Source: Aeromicrobium sp. IC_218 | GTDB lineage: Bacteria > Actinomycetota > Actinomycetes > Propionibacteriales > Nocardioidaceae | Assembly (NCBI RefSeq): GCF_004336805.1 | Contig: NZ_SJXM01000007.1 | Coordinates: 62,001-126,000, forward strand | DNA: 64,000 nucleotides | Direction: 5' to 3' | Part shown: piece by piece, positions 31,271 through 38,898 of the stretch | How positions within the stretch are numbered: the first letter of the stretch is position 1 | Layout of the letters: every line of letters starts with the position of its first letter | Position numbers and translations under genes: made by a program | The notes under the pieces: generated by a model | What the model was told of the DNA's origin: nothing | Database searches by the model: none | Seen by the model: the letters and a program-made list of their open reading frames with translations, nothing else

Positions 31271-32112
31271 ACCCGCGCGAGACCGACCGGCCCGGCCCGC
31301 CCGAGCTGGGCGACGACCGGGTCGCCGCGATGCGCGGCGCGATCGACCGGCGCATCGACGCCGAGGACCACGAGCGCTCGCGCCGCCGTCGCACCGCGAT
31401 CCTCGCCGCGGCGGCCGCGGTCGTCGTCGGCACGAGTGCCGGCCTTGCTGTCGACGTCCTGCCCCCCACCACCGCCGGGGACGGCGACGCATTGAGCGCC
31501 GTGACGGCAGAGGGTTATTCGTACGAGGCCGCGCCACCCACCACACCGGCCGAGCTCGAGGCGCAGGCCTACGTCGACGCTCGGCCGGACCCCGACTTCT
31601 TCCCGGGCGACTGGGCCGTCCCGCTGAGCGAGGTCCGGGCCTCGGGGAACGCGCACCTGGACGTGCCCGACGCCGAGGCCACGGCGGACGACCTGCGGTC
31701 CTGGATGCCCGGCGCCGACGGTCGGGTCGAGCTCGCCTCGGTCGACCAGGACGGCGACGACACCACCGCGCTGCTGCGGCTGCGCTTCCCGGCCAGCGAG
31801 CTCGACACCGTGAGCGACCACCTGGCGTCGCTCGACGACGACTCGCTGGTCAGGGTGACCCAGCGCTCCGTGAAGACGGACGGTGGCGCGAAGGAGCAGT
31901 CGCTGTCCTCGCTGACGCCGAGGGCCGGACGAGTCGCGGACGCCGTGCTCTACGTCGTCCTGTCCACCCAGCGCGAGCCCGAGGAGCCGCAGCAGGCCGC
32001 CCTCGAGCGCGGGTCCGACGCGGTCGCGGCCGCCCTGCCATGGGTCGGCGGCGCGCTCGTCGGCGCGGTGGGCGTGCTGTGGGCCCGTCGTCCCCGCGGG
32101 CGCCGCTCGTAG
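31267..32112 (+). CDS. Membrane protein co-translated with ECF sigma factor, putative anti-sigma/DUF4349-like
   Basis: The ATGA overlap with the sigma gene suggests a regulatory partner. The 281-aa protein has an N-terminal cytoplasmic stretch of about 45 residues rich in Arg/Asp and a membrane segment (TAILAAAAAVVVGTSAGLAV). A long extracytoplasmic domain follows, then a second C-terminal membrane segment (ALPWVGGALVGAVGVLWA) and a basic end. The stretch ALLRLRFPASELDTVSDHLASL resembles the core of DUF4349 proteins. No zinc-binding anti-sigma HxxxCxxC motif is present. Anti-sigma function is therefore an inference from context. Confidence 0.7.
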   Translation: MNPRETDRPGPPELGDDRVAAMRGAIDRRIDAEDHERSRRRRTAILAAAAAVVVGTSAGLAVDVLPPTTAGDGDALSAVTAEGYSYEAAPPTTPAELEAQAYVDARPDPDFFPGDWAVPLSEVRASGNAHLDVPDAEATADDLRSWMPGADGRVELASVDQDGDDTTALLRLRFPASELDTVSDHLASLDDDSLVRVTQRSVKTDGGAKEQSLSSLTPRAGRVADAVLYVVLSTQREPEEPQQAALERGSDAVAAALPWVGGALVGAVGVLWARRPRGRRS

Positions 32113-32153
32113 CCCGAGTTGCCGCGGCTCCGGCCGGGCACCACGATCGCTGC

Positions 32154-33245
32154 GTGACGGTGCGCAGCGTGGGTGTCGAGGAAGAGCTGCTGCTGGTCGA
32201 TCCGGGGACGCTGCGGCTCAAGGCCGTGTCGGACCGCGTGGTCGGCGGCGGCGACGAGCAGCTGGAGCAGGAGCTGTTCCTGACCCAGGTCGAGATCGCC
32301 AGCGACCCTTCGGCCGACCTCGACCGGGTCGTCGCCGACCTGAGCGCGCGGCGCGGGCGTGCGGCGAGGGCGGCCGCCGACGCGGGCGCGACGATCATGG
32401 CCGCCCCGACGCCCGTGCTGCCCGACCCGGACTCCGAGGTCACCCCGAAGGCCCGCTACCAGCGCATGATGGGCCGCTTCGGCGAGCTCGGACGCCGCGC
32501 GGTGGTGTGTGGCATGCACGTCCACGTCGACGTGCACAGCCCGGAGGAGGCGGTCGGCGTCGTCGACCGGCTGCGCCCGTGGCTGCCGGTCGTGCAGGCC
32601 GTCTCGACCAACTCCCCCTACAACGAGGGCGTCGACACCGGGTACGCGTCCTGGCGGGCCCAGGTGTGGGACGCCTGGCCGAGCGCCGGCCCCACCGAGC
32701 CGTTCGGCGACGTCGAGCACTACCGCTCGGCCGTGCAGCGGCTCGTGGCCTCCGGCGCCGCGATCGACGAGGGGATGATCTACCTCGACGCCCGCCTGGC
32801 CCGCGCGTACCCGACCGTCGAGGTGCGCGTCGCCGACGTCTGCACCGACCTCGGCACCACCGCGCTGGTCGCCGCCCTCATCCGGGCGCTCGTGACGACC
32901 GTGGCCGACGAGCACGCGGCCGACGTCCCAGTCGCGCCGTGGCGCGTCGACCTGCTCCGGGGCGCCCGCTGGCGGGCGAGCCGGCACGGCCTGGCCGACC
33001 GGCTCGTCCACCCGGCGAGCGGCGACCTGGTCCCCGCGTACGAGGCGGTCGAGGCGCTCGTCGCGCACGTCCTGCCCGCGCTGGAGTCCGCCGGCGACAG
33101 CCAGCGCGTGGCCCAGCGGCTGCACCACCTGCAGGAGCACGGGTCGGGAGCCCAGCGCCAGTGCCGGGTGGCCGGCGACGACACCGACCTCGACGCGGTC
33201 GTCCGCGACCTGCTCGAGCGCACCCGCGCGTCCTACGAGGGCTGA
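32154..33245 (+). CDS. Carboxylate-amine ligase, YbdK/GCS2 family
   Basis: This 363-aa ATP-grasp-like ligase of the glutamate-cysteine ligase 2 family is seen in VGVEEELLLVDPGTLRLKAVSD, QVEIASDP, VCGMHVHVDVHSPEEAV, STNSPYNEGVDTGYASWRAQVW and the C-terminal LVEWR-like region replaced by TVEVRVADVCTDL. YbdK has weak gamma-glutamylcysteine synthetase activity, and in actinobacteria such homologues have uncertain substrates. GTG 32154 is preceded 6 bases upstream by CACGAT, a possible leaderless -10. It is convergent with a 54-aa gene, with repeat copy B between them. Confidence 0.87.
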   Translation: MTVRSVGVEEELLLVDPGTLRLKAVSDRVVGGGDEQLEQELFLTQVEIASDPSADLDRVVADLSARRGRAARAAADAGATIMAAPTPVLPDPDSEVTPKARYQRMMGRFGELGRRAVVCGMHVHVDVHSPEEAVGVVDRLRPWLPVVQAVSTNSPYNEGVDTGYASWRAQVWDAWPSAGPTEPFGDVEHYRSAVQRLVASGAAIDEGMIYLDARLARAYPTVEVRVADVCTDLGTTALVAALIRALVTTVADEHAADVPVAPWRVDLLRGARWRASRHGLADRLVHPASGDLVPAYEAVEALVAHVLPALESAGDSQRVAQRLHHLQEHGSGAQRQCRVAGDDTDLDAVVRDLLERTRASYEG

Positions 33246-33260
33246 CCCCGGCCGGGCTCC

Positions 33261-33328
33261 GCCGCGATGCGTGACGCGTCGGACGTCCGACGTCGCCCAC
33301 CCCCGTCCGTCCCGACACGCATCGCGGC
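33261..33328. repeat. Convergent-junction palindromic repeat, copy B
   Basis: This 68-bp copy of the element at 17680-17747 has arms GCCGCGATGCGTGACG and CGACACGCATCGCGGC that differ from perfect complementarity at one base. Relative to copy A, a T-A pair in the stem has become C-G on both sides, a compensatory change that supports selection for pairing. It lies between the convergent ligase gene and the 54-aa gene. The outer CCCTCACC/GGTGAGGG arms seen in copies A and C are missing. Confidence 0.75.
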
Positions 33329-33358
33329 GGGCGCTGCGGGAACCGGCCGCGGCGGACG

Positions 33359-33523
33359 CTACGAGGGCAGCTCGTCGGCGTCGCAGACGAAGCGGTCGAC
33401 CTCCTCGCCGCCGTCGCAGCGCAGCAGCACGACGTGCACCCGTCCTCCGGGCGCCGGATCGACCCGCCACGCCCCGCCGGCGGTCGTCCAGCGCTCCAGG
33501 CGGGCGGCAACGTCGTCGGCCAT
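33359..33523 (-). CDS. Small 54-aa hypothetical protein
   Basis: The protein reads MADDVAARLERWTTAGGAWRVDPAPGG, then RVHVVLLRCDGGEEVDRFVCDADELPS. It has an amphipathic N-terminal helix, two strands and two Cys residues (LLRCDGGEE, RFVCDA). The RCDGGEE-x-(2)-RF pattern resembles short conserved actinobacterial proteins that I recall but cannot name. It ends next to repeat B, and its start lies four bases after the cupin stop, so the two genes are probably one transcript. Codon bias matches a real gene. Confidence 0.7.
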   Translation of the reverse strand: MADDVAARLERWTTAGGAWRVDPAPGGRVHVVLLRCDGGEEVDRFVCDADELPS

Positions 33524-33527
33524 CGGC

Positions 33528-33863
33528 CTAGCGGTTGACGGCGGTCAGCAGCACGACCGCGTCGTCGAGCGCGAGCAGCGAGTGCCGCTGCGGCGGGACG
33601 ACCACCATCTCGCCGACGCCGCCCTCCCACGCGTGCGGGCCGGCCACCAGGCGCACGCGTCCGGCCAGCACCTGCACGGTGCCCTCGTCGGGGCTGTTGT
33701 GCTCGGCCATCTCGGCGCCGGACCGCAGCGCGATGACGGTCTGCTTGAGCGCGTGGTTCTGCCCGCCGCGCACCGTGCGGGCCGCGCGCCCGCTGGACGC
33801 CTGCCGGGCCGCCTCCAGCTCGTCGCGGACGATGCCGGCCAGGTCGATCGACTCCATGCTCAT
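33528..33863 (-). CDS. Small cupin-domain protein
   Basis: This 111-aa protein has a single cupin barrel: HALKQTVIALRSGAEMAEHNSPDEGTVQVLAGRVRLVAG (motif 1 with His and Glu) and GEMVVVPPQRHSLLALDDAVVLLTAVNR (motif 2 with His). These residues could bind one metal ion. The N-terminal helix ESIDLAGIVRDELEAARQA is typical of stand-alone actinobacterial cupins. ATG 33863 was chosen; the upstream in-frame TTG lies too close to the tRNA region. Substrate is unknown. Confidence 0.83.
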   Translation of the reverse strand: MSMESIDLAGIVRDELEAARQASSGRAARTVRGGQNHALKQTVIALRSGAEMAEHNSPDEGTVQVLAGRVRLVAGPHAWEGGVGEMVVVPPQRHSLLALDDAVVLLTAVNR

Positions 33864-33904
33864 GGCACCACCGTGGCACAGCGCGTGGGCCGCGCAAGGC
33901 AACG

Positions 33905-33931
33905 AAAAAGGGCCGCCTGTCGGCGGCCCTT
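33905..33931 (-). terminator. Rho-independent terminator of tRNA-Ala
   Basis: On the minus strand GGGCCGCC-GACA-GGCGGCCC is followed by TTTTT. It starts only about five bases after the tRNA-Ala 3' end. The perfect stem and U-tract make this the clearest intrinsic terminator in the window. Confidence 0.9.
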
Positions 33932-33935
33932 CCGG

Positions 33936-34008
33936 TGGAGCATAGGAGATTCGAACTCCTGACCTCTTCGATGCGAACGAAGCGCGCTACCAACTGCGCC
34001 AATGCCCC
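33936..34008 (-). tRNA. tRNA-Ala (anticodon CGC)
   Basis: The acceptor arms GGGGCAT and ATGCTCC pair with one G-U. The D arm is GCGC-AGTTGGTA-GCGC. The anticodon arm CTTCG-TTCGCAT-CGAAG gives anticodon CGC for codon GCG, common in this G+C-rich genome. The T arm is AGGAG-TTCGAAT-CTCCT and the discriminator is A. CCA is not encoded. TAGAGT (34022-34027) is a likely -10 element. Confidence 0.95.
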
Positions 34009-34063
34009 TCGTGCGACGACCACTCTAGCAACCCCCGCCCCGGGGACGACAACCCGGGGGCGG

Positions 34064-34951
34064 TCACGCCGTGCGGACGCTCGCGCGCCGGGCACCGGCG
34101 GCCAGCAGCACCACCGAGAGCGCGACGGCCAGCACCCCCAGCGCGGCCTGCCCGGTGAGTCGTTCGTCCAGCACCAGCACGCCGAGCAGGCACGCGGTGA
34201 CCGGCTCGGCCAGGGTGAGCGACGAGACCGTGGACGCCCGCAGCCCCGCCAGGCCGGCGACGAACAGGACGTACGCGACGGCCACCGTGACCAGGCCGAG
34301 CCAGGCGACCATCACGACTCCGGCGGCGGACGCGAGCGGGCTCAGGTCGACGAGCAGCAGGAACGGCAGGGCTCCCAGGGCGGCGAGCCCGAAGACGCCG
34401 CCGACGGTCACCGGCTGGGGCACGCCGGCGTCGAGCATCCGCTTGCTGGCCACGGCGTAGACGGCGTAGGACAGGCCCGCACCGACCGAGCCGATCAGGC
34501 CGGCCACCGACGTGCCTCCCCCGCCACCGTCCGCGCCGGCAAGCAGGCCCACGCCCAGCACGGCGACGAGCGTGGCCACGCCCCAGACGGCGGTCGGACG
34601 CCGGCGGGTGACCAGCCACTCCAGCACGCCGGTGAGCACGGGCGCGCTGCCCAGCGCGACGACGGTCCCGACGGCGACGCCGTTCTCGCTCGTGCCGAGG
34701 AAGAACGTGGGCTGGTAGGCCAGCATCCCGGCCGCGCCGGCCAGCATCGGGGGCCACAGCACGGCGGGGGCGACGCCGGGTCCGCCGTGACGTCGCAGGA
34801 ACCACAGCGCGACCACACCGAGCACGAGCCCGCCGCAGACGATGCGGGCGAGCCCGACCGCGGACGGCGACGCGTCCGGGCCGAGGGCCTGCGCGGTGCC
34901 GGTGGTGCCGAAGCAGACCGCGGCCAGCAGGACGAGGACGAACGAGCGCAC
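34064..34951 (-). CDS. EamA family (DMT) transporter
   Basis: This 295-aa membrane protein has ten predicted segments in two EamA repeats. Repeat 1 runs from VLVLLAAVCFGTTGTAQAL to LGVGLLAG and repeat 2 from GLIGSVGAGLSYAVYAVASKRML to the end. SSLTLAEPVTACLLGVLVLDERL is the conserved end-of-repeat motif. DMT-family exporters move amino acids, nucleobases or drugs; the substrate cannot be told. GTG 34951 has CAGACT six bases upstream, a possible leaderless -10. Confidence 0.9.
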   Translation of the reverse strand: MRSFVLVLLAAVCFGTTGTAQALGPDASPSAVGLARIVCGGLVLGVVALWFLRRHGGPGVAPAVLWPPMLAGAAGMLAYQPTFFLGTSENGVAVGTVVALGSAPVLTGVLEWLVTRRRPTAVWGVATLVAVLGVGLLAGADGGGGGTSVAGLIGSVGAGLSYAVYAVASKRMLDAGVPQPVTVGGVFGLAALGALPFLLLVDLSPLASAAGVVMVAWLGLVTVAVAYVLFVAGLAGLRASTVSSLTLAEPVTACLLGVLVLDERLTGQAALGVLAVALSVVLLAAGARRASVRTA

Positions 34952-35003
34952 GTGCGCAGTCTGGCGCACCGCGTCCCGTCCACCACGCACCGCCACGGAC
35001 GAC

Positions 35004-35034
35004 GAAGGCCCCGGGAGGTTCTCCCGGGGCCTTC
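35004..35034. terminator. Perfect 14-bp hairpin downstream of sepX
   Basis: GAAGGCCCCGGGAG and CTCCCGGGGCCTTC pair perfectly around a GTT loop. It lies about 20 bases after the end of the sepX-like gene. On the minus strand it is followed by a short T-containing tail (GTCGTCC), so it is a likely terminator of the glp-to-sepX transcripts. Confidence 0.7.
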
Positions 35035-35053
35035 GGATGCTGAGGGGTGGTGG

Positions 35054-35872
35054 CTACTCGCCGACCGCGCGGCGCGGCGCCTCGACCTGCGTGCCGGACT
35101 CGTCGCGGCCGGGCAGGCGGACGTCCTCGCCCTCGACGTGGCCGGACGTCCAGGTGCCCGGCTCGCCGAAGTCGACGGTGCGGACGGTGCGGCCGGCGCG
35201 CGGCTTGGTGACGTAGGTGGGCAACGTGACCGGGAGCGGGTCCCACAAGCCGGAGCCGGCCGTGGCGCCGACCGGGACCGCGATCTGGATCTTCTGGTCC
35301 AGCGCGTCGACGGCCAGCGGCTCCTCGAGCATGACGTGCTTGCGGTGCGGGTCGTGCTCCTCGAGCTGGCCCGAGACGACGATCGTGTCCTCGCGGCCGT
35401 CGTCGGCCTCGGCGGTGGCGCGGCGCGGCAGGCGCAGCGACGGACGCGCGAGGCCCTGCTCGCCGCGCACCTGGACGCGGCAGGCGACCAGCCACGCGGC
35501 GATGAGGCCGGCGGGGATCGCCGGCGCCCACAGCGGGGCGACGGCGGCGGCGGTGAGCGCGCCGACCACCACGAGGGCGGTCAGCAGCGTGAACAGCACG
35601 CGGCGGCGACGGGTCGCGGCGACGCGGACCATCTCGGGAGTCGCGAGCTCACGCTCGGCAACGGGCGCCGGAGCGGTCTGGACGGTCACCTCGACCTCCA
35701 CGTCGGCGGCGTCGGCCGAGCGGCGGTGCGGGATGACGCGGGTGAGCGAGGAGAACTTCTCGACCGTGCGGGTCTGGGAGGCCTCGTCGTAGCGGCGCAG
35801 CATGTACGGCACGACGAACGCCGCCCACAGGGCGACGATGAAGGCCAGGATGAAGCCGCTGCCGTAACTCAC
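35054..35872 (-). CDS. SepX/GlpR-like divisome membrane protein
   Basis: This 272-aa membrane protein has an N-terminal segment (GFILAFIVALWAAFVVPYML), then RRYDEASQTRTVEKFSSLTRVI, and a pair of central segments (VLFTLLTALVVVGALTAAAVAP and PAIPAGLIAAWLVACRV, residues about 90-130). A soluble C-terminal half follows. In M. tuberculosis the gene after moeA1 and rimJ is a membrane protein (Rv0996). Its relatives SepX (Streptomyces) and GlpR (Corynebacterium) recruit divisome factors, and GlpR binds the MoeA-like Glp. Identification rests on gene order and topology. TACCGT is 6 bases before GTG 35872 (leaderless). Confidence 0.78.
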   Translation of the reverse strand: MSYGSGFILAFIVALWAAFVVPYMLRRYDEASQTRTVEKFSSLTRVIPHRRSADAADVEVEVTVQTAPAPVAERELATPEMVRVAATRRRRVLFTLLTALVVVGALTAAAVAPLWAPAIPAGLIAAWLVACRVQVRGEQGLARPSLRLPRRATAEADDGREDTIVVSGQLEEHDPHRKHVMLEEPLAVDALDQKIQIAVPVGATAGSGLWDPLPVTLPTYVTKPRAGRTVRTVDFGEPGTWTSGHVEGEDVRLPGRDESGTQVEAPRRAVGE

Positions 35873-35878
35873 ATGGAC

Positions 35879-35884
35879 ACGGTA
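35879..35884 (-). promoter_or_regulatory. Leaderless -10 element of sepX-like gene
   Basis: TACCGT on the minus strand ends six bases before GTG 35872. The expected transcription start coincides with the start codon, and no ribosome site is present in between. This gives the sepX-like gene its own promoter within the rimJ-sepX gap of 100 bases; the rest of that gap holds nothing I can assign. Confidence 0.55.
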
Positions 35885-35972
35885 GGACGTCGCGAGCGGC
35901 TCATCGGGCAGCGACGCGCGTGTGTCGCGGAGTTGCTCGTGTGACGGGTGTGACGAGAGAGGTCTCGGCCGG

Positions 35973-36572
35973 TCAGTGGCCGGCGTCGGGCTGCAGCCGG
36001 GCCAGCATCCCGCCAGGGACGTCCTCGGCCACGACCTGGAACAGCCAGTGGTCGCACCAGCGGCCGGCGATGTGCAGGTAGCGCTCGGCCAGCCCGATGC
36101 GGTCGAAGCCGAGCTTCTGCACCACGCGCAGCGAGGCCTCGTTCTCGGGCCGGATGGCGATCTCGACCCGGTGCAGCCCGACCGTGCCGATGAGGTGGTC
36201 GCACACCAGCGCGAGGGCCGTGGGGGTGATGCCGCGGCCCGCGTGGCTCTGCGCGACCCAGTACCCGACGCTGGCCCACCGCGCGGACCCCATGGTGATG
36301 CCGCTGACCGTCATCTGGCCGACCATCTCGCCGTCCCAGGTGACCACGAACGGCATCGAGTGCCCCTGGCGGGCGCGCCGGCGCAGGGTGCGGATCATCG
36401 AGCGGACGCTGAGGAAGCCGGGGCCGGACGCCTCGGGGAGCGTCGCCTCCCACGGTGTCAGCCACTCGCGGTTCGCGTCGTGCAGCCGGCGCCACTCGCC
36501 GGCGTCACGCACCCGCAGCGGGCGCAGCCCGACGCGTCCGTGCTGCAGCTCCGCGGGCCAGCCGGGACTCAT
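35973..36572 (-). CDS. rimJ: GNAT acetyltransferase, RimJ-like
   Basis: This 199-aa GNAT enzyme is of the ribosomal-protein N-acetyltransferase group. The N-terminal VGLRPLRVRDAGEWRRLHDANREWLTPWEATLP and the acetyl-CoA loop VAQSHAGRGITPTALALVCDHL (Q/RxxGxG/A) are present. EIAIRPENEASLRVVQKLGFDRIGLAERYLHIAG is the C-terminal signature. ATG 36572 overlaps the mog stop by four bases. A rimJ gene sits between moeA and the membrane protein in mycobacteria as well. The actual acceptor is not known. Confidence 0.9.
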   Translation of the reverse strand: MSPGWPAELQHGRVGLRPLRVRDAGEWRRLHDANREWLTPWEATLPEASGPGFLSVRSMIRTLRRRARQGHSMPFVVTWDGEMVGQMTVSGITMGSARWASVGYWVAQSHAGRGITPTALALVCDHLIGTVGLHRVEIAIRPENEASLRVVQKLGFDRIGLAERYLHIAGRWCDHWLFQVVAEDVPGGMLARLQPDAGH

Positions 36573-37054
36573 TCCTCGCCCCGGACGTGGTCGCCGCCGT
36601 GGACCTGGTCCACGAGGTGCCCGACGACCGGCTCGAGCACCGCGAGCCCGTCGCGGACGCCGCCGCGGGAGCCGGGCAGGTTGACCACGACGGTGCGTCC
36701 GGCCACGCCGGCCAGCCCGCGCGACAGCATCGCGGTCGGGACGCCGTTCGCGACGCCGTAGGCCCGCAGCGCCTCGGCCACGCCCGGGAGCTCGAGGTCG
36801 AGCCGCTGCCGGGTCTCCTCCGGGGTGCGGTCGGTCGGGTTCACGCCCGTGCCGCCGGTGGTGAGGACGAGGGCCGGCGCGGCGGCGAGCACCGTGTCGA
36901 GCGCGCGCCCGAACGGCTCGCCGTCCGGGGCGACGACCGGGTCGGCGGTCTCGAAGCCCCAGCGGCGCAGCGCCTCGACCAGCAGCGGGCCGGTGGTGTC
37001 GGCGTACGTGCCGGCCGCCGCGCGGTTGCTGGCGACGACGACCGCGGCCCTCAT
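36569..37054 (-). CDS. mog: MogA/MoaB family molybdopterin adenylyltransferase
   Basis: It activates molybdopterin by adenylation before metal insertion. This 161-aa single-domain protein has AAVVVASNRAAAGTYADTTGPLLVEAL, ALVLTTGGTGVNPTDRTPEETR (catalytic TGGTG loop) and VVVNLPGSRGGVRDGLAVLEPVVGHLVDQVHG, all typical of MoCF_biosynth proteins. ATG 37054 overlaps the moaC stop and its own stop overlaps rimJ, so moaC-mog-rimJ are tightly coupled. Confidence 0.92.
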   Translation of the reverse strand: MRAAVVVASNRAAAGTYADTTGPLLVEALRRWGFETADPVVAPDGEPFGRALDTVLAAAPALVLTTGGTGVNPTDRTPEETRQRLDLELPGVAEALRAYGVANGVPTAMLSRGLAGVAGRTVVVNLPGSRGGVRDGLAVLEPVVGHLVDQVHGGDHVRGEE

Positions 37055-37536
37055 CGGACGTCCTCGCGCCGCCAGTCGCCGCTCTTGCCGCCGGACTTCG
37101 CGACCACCTCGACGTCCGTGATGCGCGCGAGCTTGTCGACGGCCTTGACCATGTCGACGACGGTGAGCGCCGCGACGGACACCGACGTCAGGGCCTCCAT
37201 CTCGACACCGGTGCGGTCGGCGGTGCGCACGGTCGCCTCGATGGTGACGCCCTCGTCGACGACCGCGAGGTCGACCTCGACGCCGCCGATCGCGAGCGGG
37301 TGGCACAGCGGGACGAGGTCCGGGGTGCGCTTGGCCGCCATGATGCCGGCGATGCGCGCGACGGCGAGCGCGTCGCCCTTCGGCACGCCCTCGCCGCGCA
37401 GCAGCGCGACGACCTCGGGCGTGGTCTGCACCATCCCGCGGGCCGTGGCCGTGCGGGCGGTGACCTGCTTGGCGGTGACGTCGACCATGCGCGCGGCGCC
37501 GGACTCGTCGACGTGGGTGAGACGCGGCTCGGTCAT
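37051..37536 (-). CDS. moaC: Cyclic pyranopterin monophosphate synthase
   Basis: MoaC completes cyclic pyranopterin monophosphate formation with MoaA in molybdenum cofactor synthesis. The 161-aa length is normal. DLVPLCHPLAIGGVEVDLAV and RTGVEMEALTSVSVAALTVVDMVKAVDK are the family signatures with active-site His and Glu, and VVAKSGGKSGDWRRE is the conserved C-terminal Lys region. It follows glp/moeA by 11 bases. No moaA, moaD or moaE is in the window. Confidence 0.95.
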   Translation of the reverse strand: MTEPRLTHVDESGAARMVDVTAKQVTARTATARGMVQTTPEVVALLRGEGVPKGDALAVARIAGIMAAKRTPDLVPLCHPLAIGGVEVDLAVVDEGVTIEATVRTADRTGVEMEALTSVSVAALTVVDMVKAVDKLARITDVEVVAKSGGKSGDWRREDVR

Positions 37537-37547
37537 GGGCGACCGCC

Positions 37548-38885
37548 TCAGAACTGCCGGTCGAGCACGAGGGTGCGCACCGTGTCGCCGAGGTTGAGGG
37601 CGGTCTCGTCCTCCCCCACGACGATCAGCGCGTTGGCCTGGGCCAGCCCGCCGACCTGGTGCGACCCGCGGCCGCCGACCGGCGTGACCTTGGCGCCGCG
37701 GTGGGTGACCTCGAAGAAGCCGCGCACGTACTGGCGCTTGCCCGGCGGCGACGTGAGGTCGGACGCCAGCACGGCGTGCACCATCGGGCGGCGGTACGGG
37801 GTGAGCCCCATGAGCCGCCGGATGGCCGGCAGCACGAACACCTCGAACGAGACGTAGGCCGAGACGCCGTTGCCGGGCAGCGCGATGAGCGGCGTCTGCT
37901 CGTCGAAGACCCGGCCGAAGCCCTGCGGACGACCGGGCTGCATGGCGACCGGGTGGAACTGCATGTCGTCCATGCCGGTGAGCGCGGCCTTGACGACGTC
38001 GTGGTCGCCCTGGCTGATGCCGCCGGTCGTGACGACGAGGTCGGCGCGGACGAGCTGGTCCGACAGCAGCCGGCGGAACGCCTTCGGGTCGTCGTCGACC
38101 GAGCCGACCCGGTAGGCGATCGCCCCGGCGGCGCGGACGGCGGCGGCCAGCATGTGGCTGTTGCCGTCGTAGATCGAGTCGTGCTCGAGGTGCTGGCCGG
38201 CGTCGCGCAGCTCGTTGCCCGTGGAGATGATCACGACGCGCGGGCGCGGGCGCACCGGCACGCGTCCGGCGCCGAGCGAGGCCAGCAGGCCGATCTCGCG
38301 CGGACCCAGCACGGTGCCGGCGGGCAGGACGGTCTCGCCGTTCGTCACGTCGTCGCCGTGCCAGCGGACGTTGGCGCCCGACTCCAGGGCCTTGCCGATC
38401 GAGACGCGCTGCGTGCCGCGGTCGGTGAGCTCGTAGGGGACGACGGTGTCGGCACCGCGCGGGATCGCGGCGCCGGTCATGATCTTGGCCGCCGTGCCCG
38501 CGCTGATCGCGAACGGCTTGCCCGACCCGGCGGCGACCGACCCGACGACGGGCAGGACGACCGGCTCGTGCGCCGACGCGGACGTGATGTCCTCGGCACG
38601 CACGGCGTAGCCGTCCATCGCGGCGTTGTCGAAGCGCGGCAGGTCGTGGCCGGCGACGAAGTCCTCCACGAGCGGCAGGCCGAGCGAGTCGACCAGCGGC
38701 TGGTCGTACGGCTCGAGCGGGCCGGTGCCGCGCAGGATGAGCTCGAGGTGGTCCTCGACGGTCAGGACGCCGTCAGGGATGCTCGCGGGCCGCGGCCGCC
38801 TGCGGGGTCCGGCGTCGGCTCCCGCGGTCGCTGGCTGAGCGCCGCTGGAGGGCACGGCGCCGGTGGCTTCGTCGTCCGAGGACAT
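37548..38885 (-). CDS. glp: MoeA-family protein, Glp (gephyrin-like) candidate
   Basis: This 445-aa protein has the MoeA architecture: an N-terminal domain with LPRFDNAAMDGYAVRAEDI, a gephyrin-type domain with VVIISTGNELRDAG and DLVVTTGGISQGDHDVV, and a C-terminal beta domain. The usual GNPVSA becomes LPGNGVSA. A 35-residue Ala/Pro/Arg-rich N-terminal extension precedes the fold. In Corynebacterium the MoeA paralogue Glp, encoded near galU, rimJ and glpR, acts with GlpR and Wag31 in division. Here moaC and mog are also linked, so a true MoeA role in molybdate insertion is possible. TAGGCT lies 7 bases before the ATG. Confidence 0.85.
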   Translation of the reverse strand: MSSDDEATGAVPSSGAQPATAGADAGPRRRPRPASIPDGVLTVEDHLELILRGTGPLEPYDQPLVDSLGLPLVEDFVAGHDLPRFDNAAMDGYAVRAEDITSASAHEPVVLPVVGSVAAGSGKPFAISAGTAAKIMTGAAIPRGADTVVPYELTDRGTQRVSIGKALESGANVRWHGDDVTNGETVLPAGTVLGPREIGLLASLGAGRVPVRPRPRVVIISTGNELRDAGQHLEHDSIYDGNSHMLAAAVRAAGAIAYRVGSVDDDPKAFRRLLSDQLVRADLVVTTGGISQGDHDVVKAALTGMDDMQFHPVAMQPGRPQGFGRVFDEQTPLIALPGNGVSAYVSFEVFVLPAIRRLMGLTPYRRPMVHAVLASDLTSPPGKRQYVRGFFEVTHRGAKVTPVGGRGSHQVGGLAQANALIVVGEDETALNLGDTVRTLVLDRQF

Positions 38886-38892
38886 GGTGGGC

Positions 38893-38898
38893 AGCCTA
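38893..38898 (-). promoter_or_regulatory. Leaderless -10 element of glp/moeA
   Basis: TAGGCT on the minus strand sits seven bases before ATG 38885 and overlaps the stop codon of the upstream uridylyltransferase gene. It predicts independent leaderless transcription of glp, moaC, mog and rimJ even though the genes lie close to the upstream gene. Confidence 0.55.
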
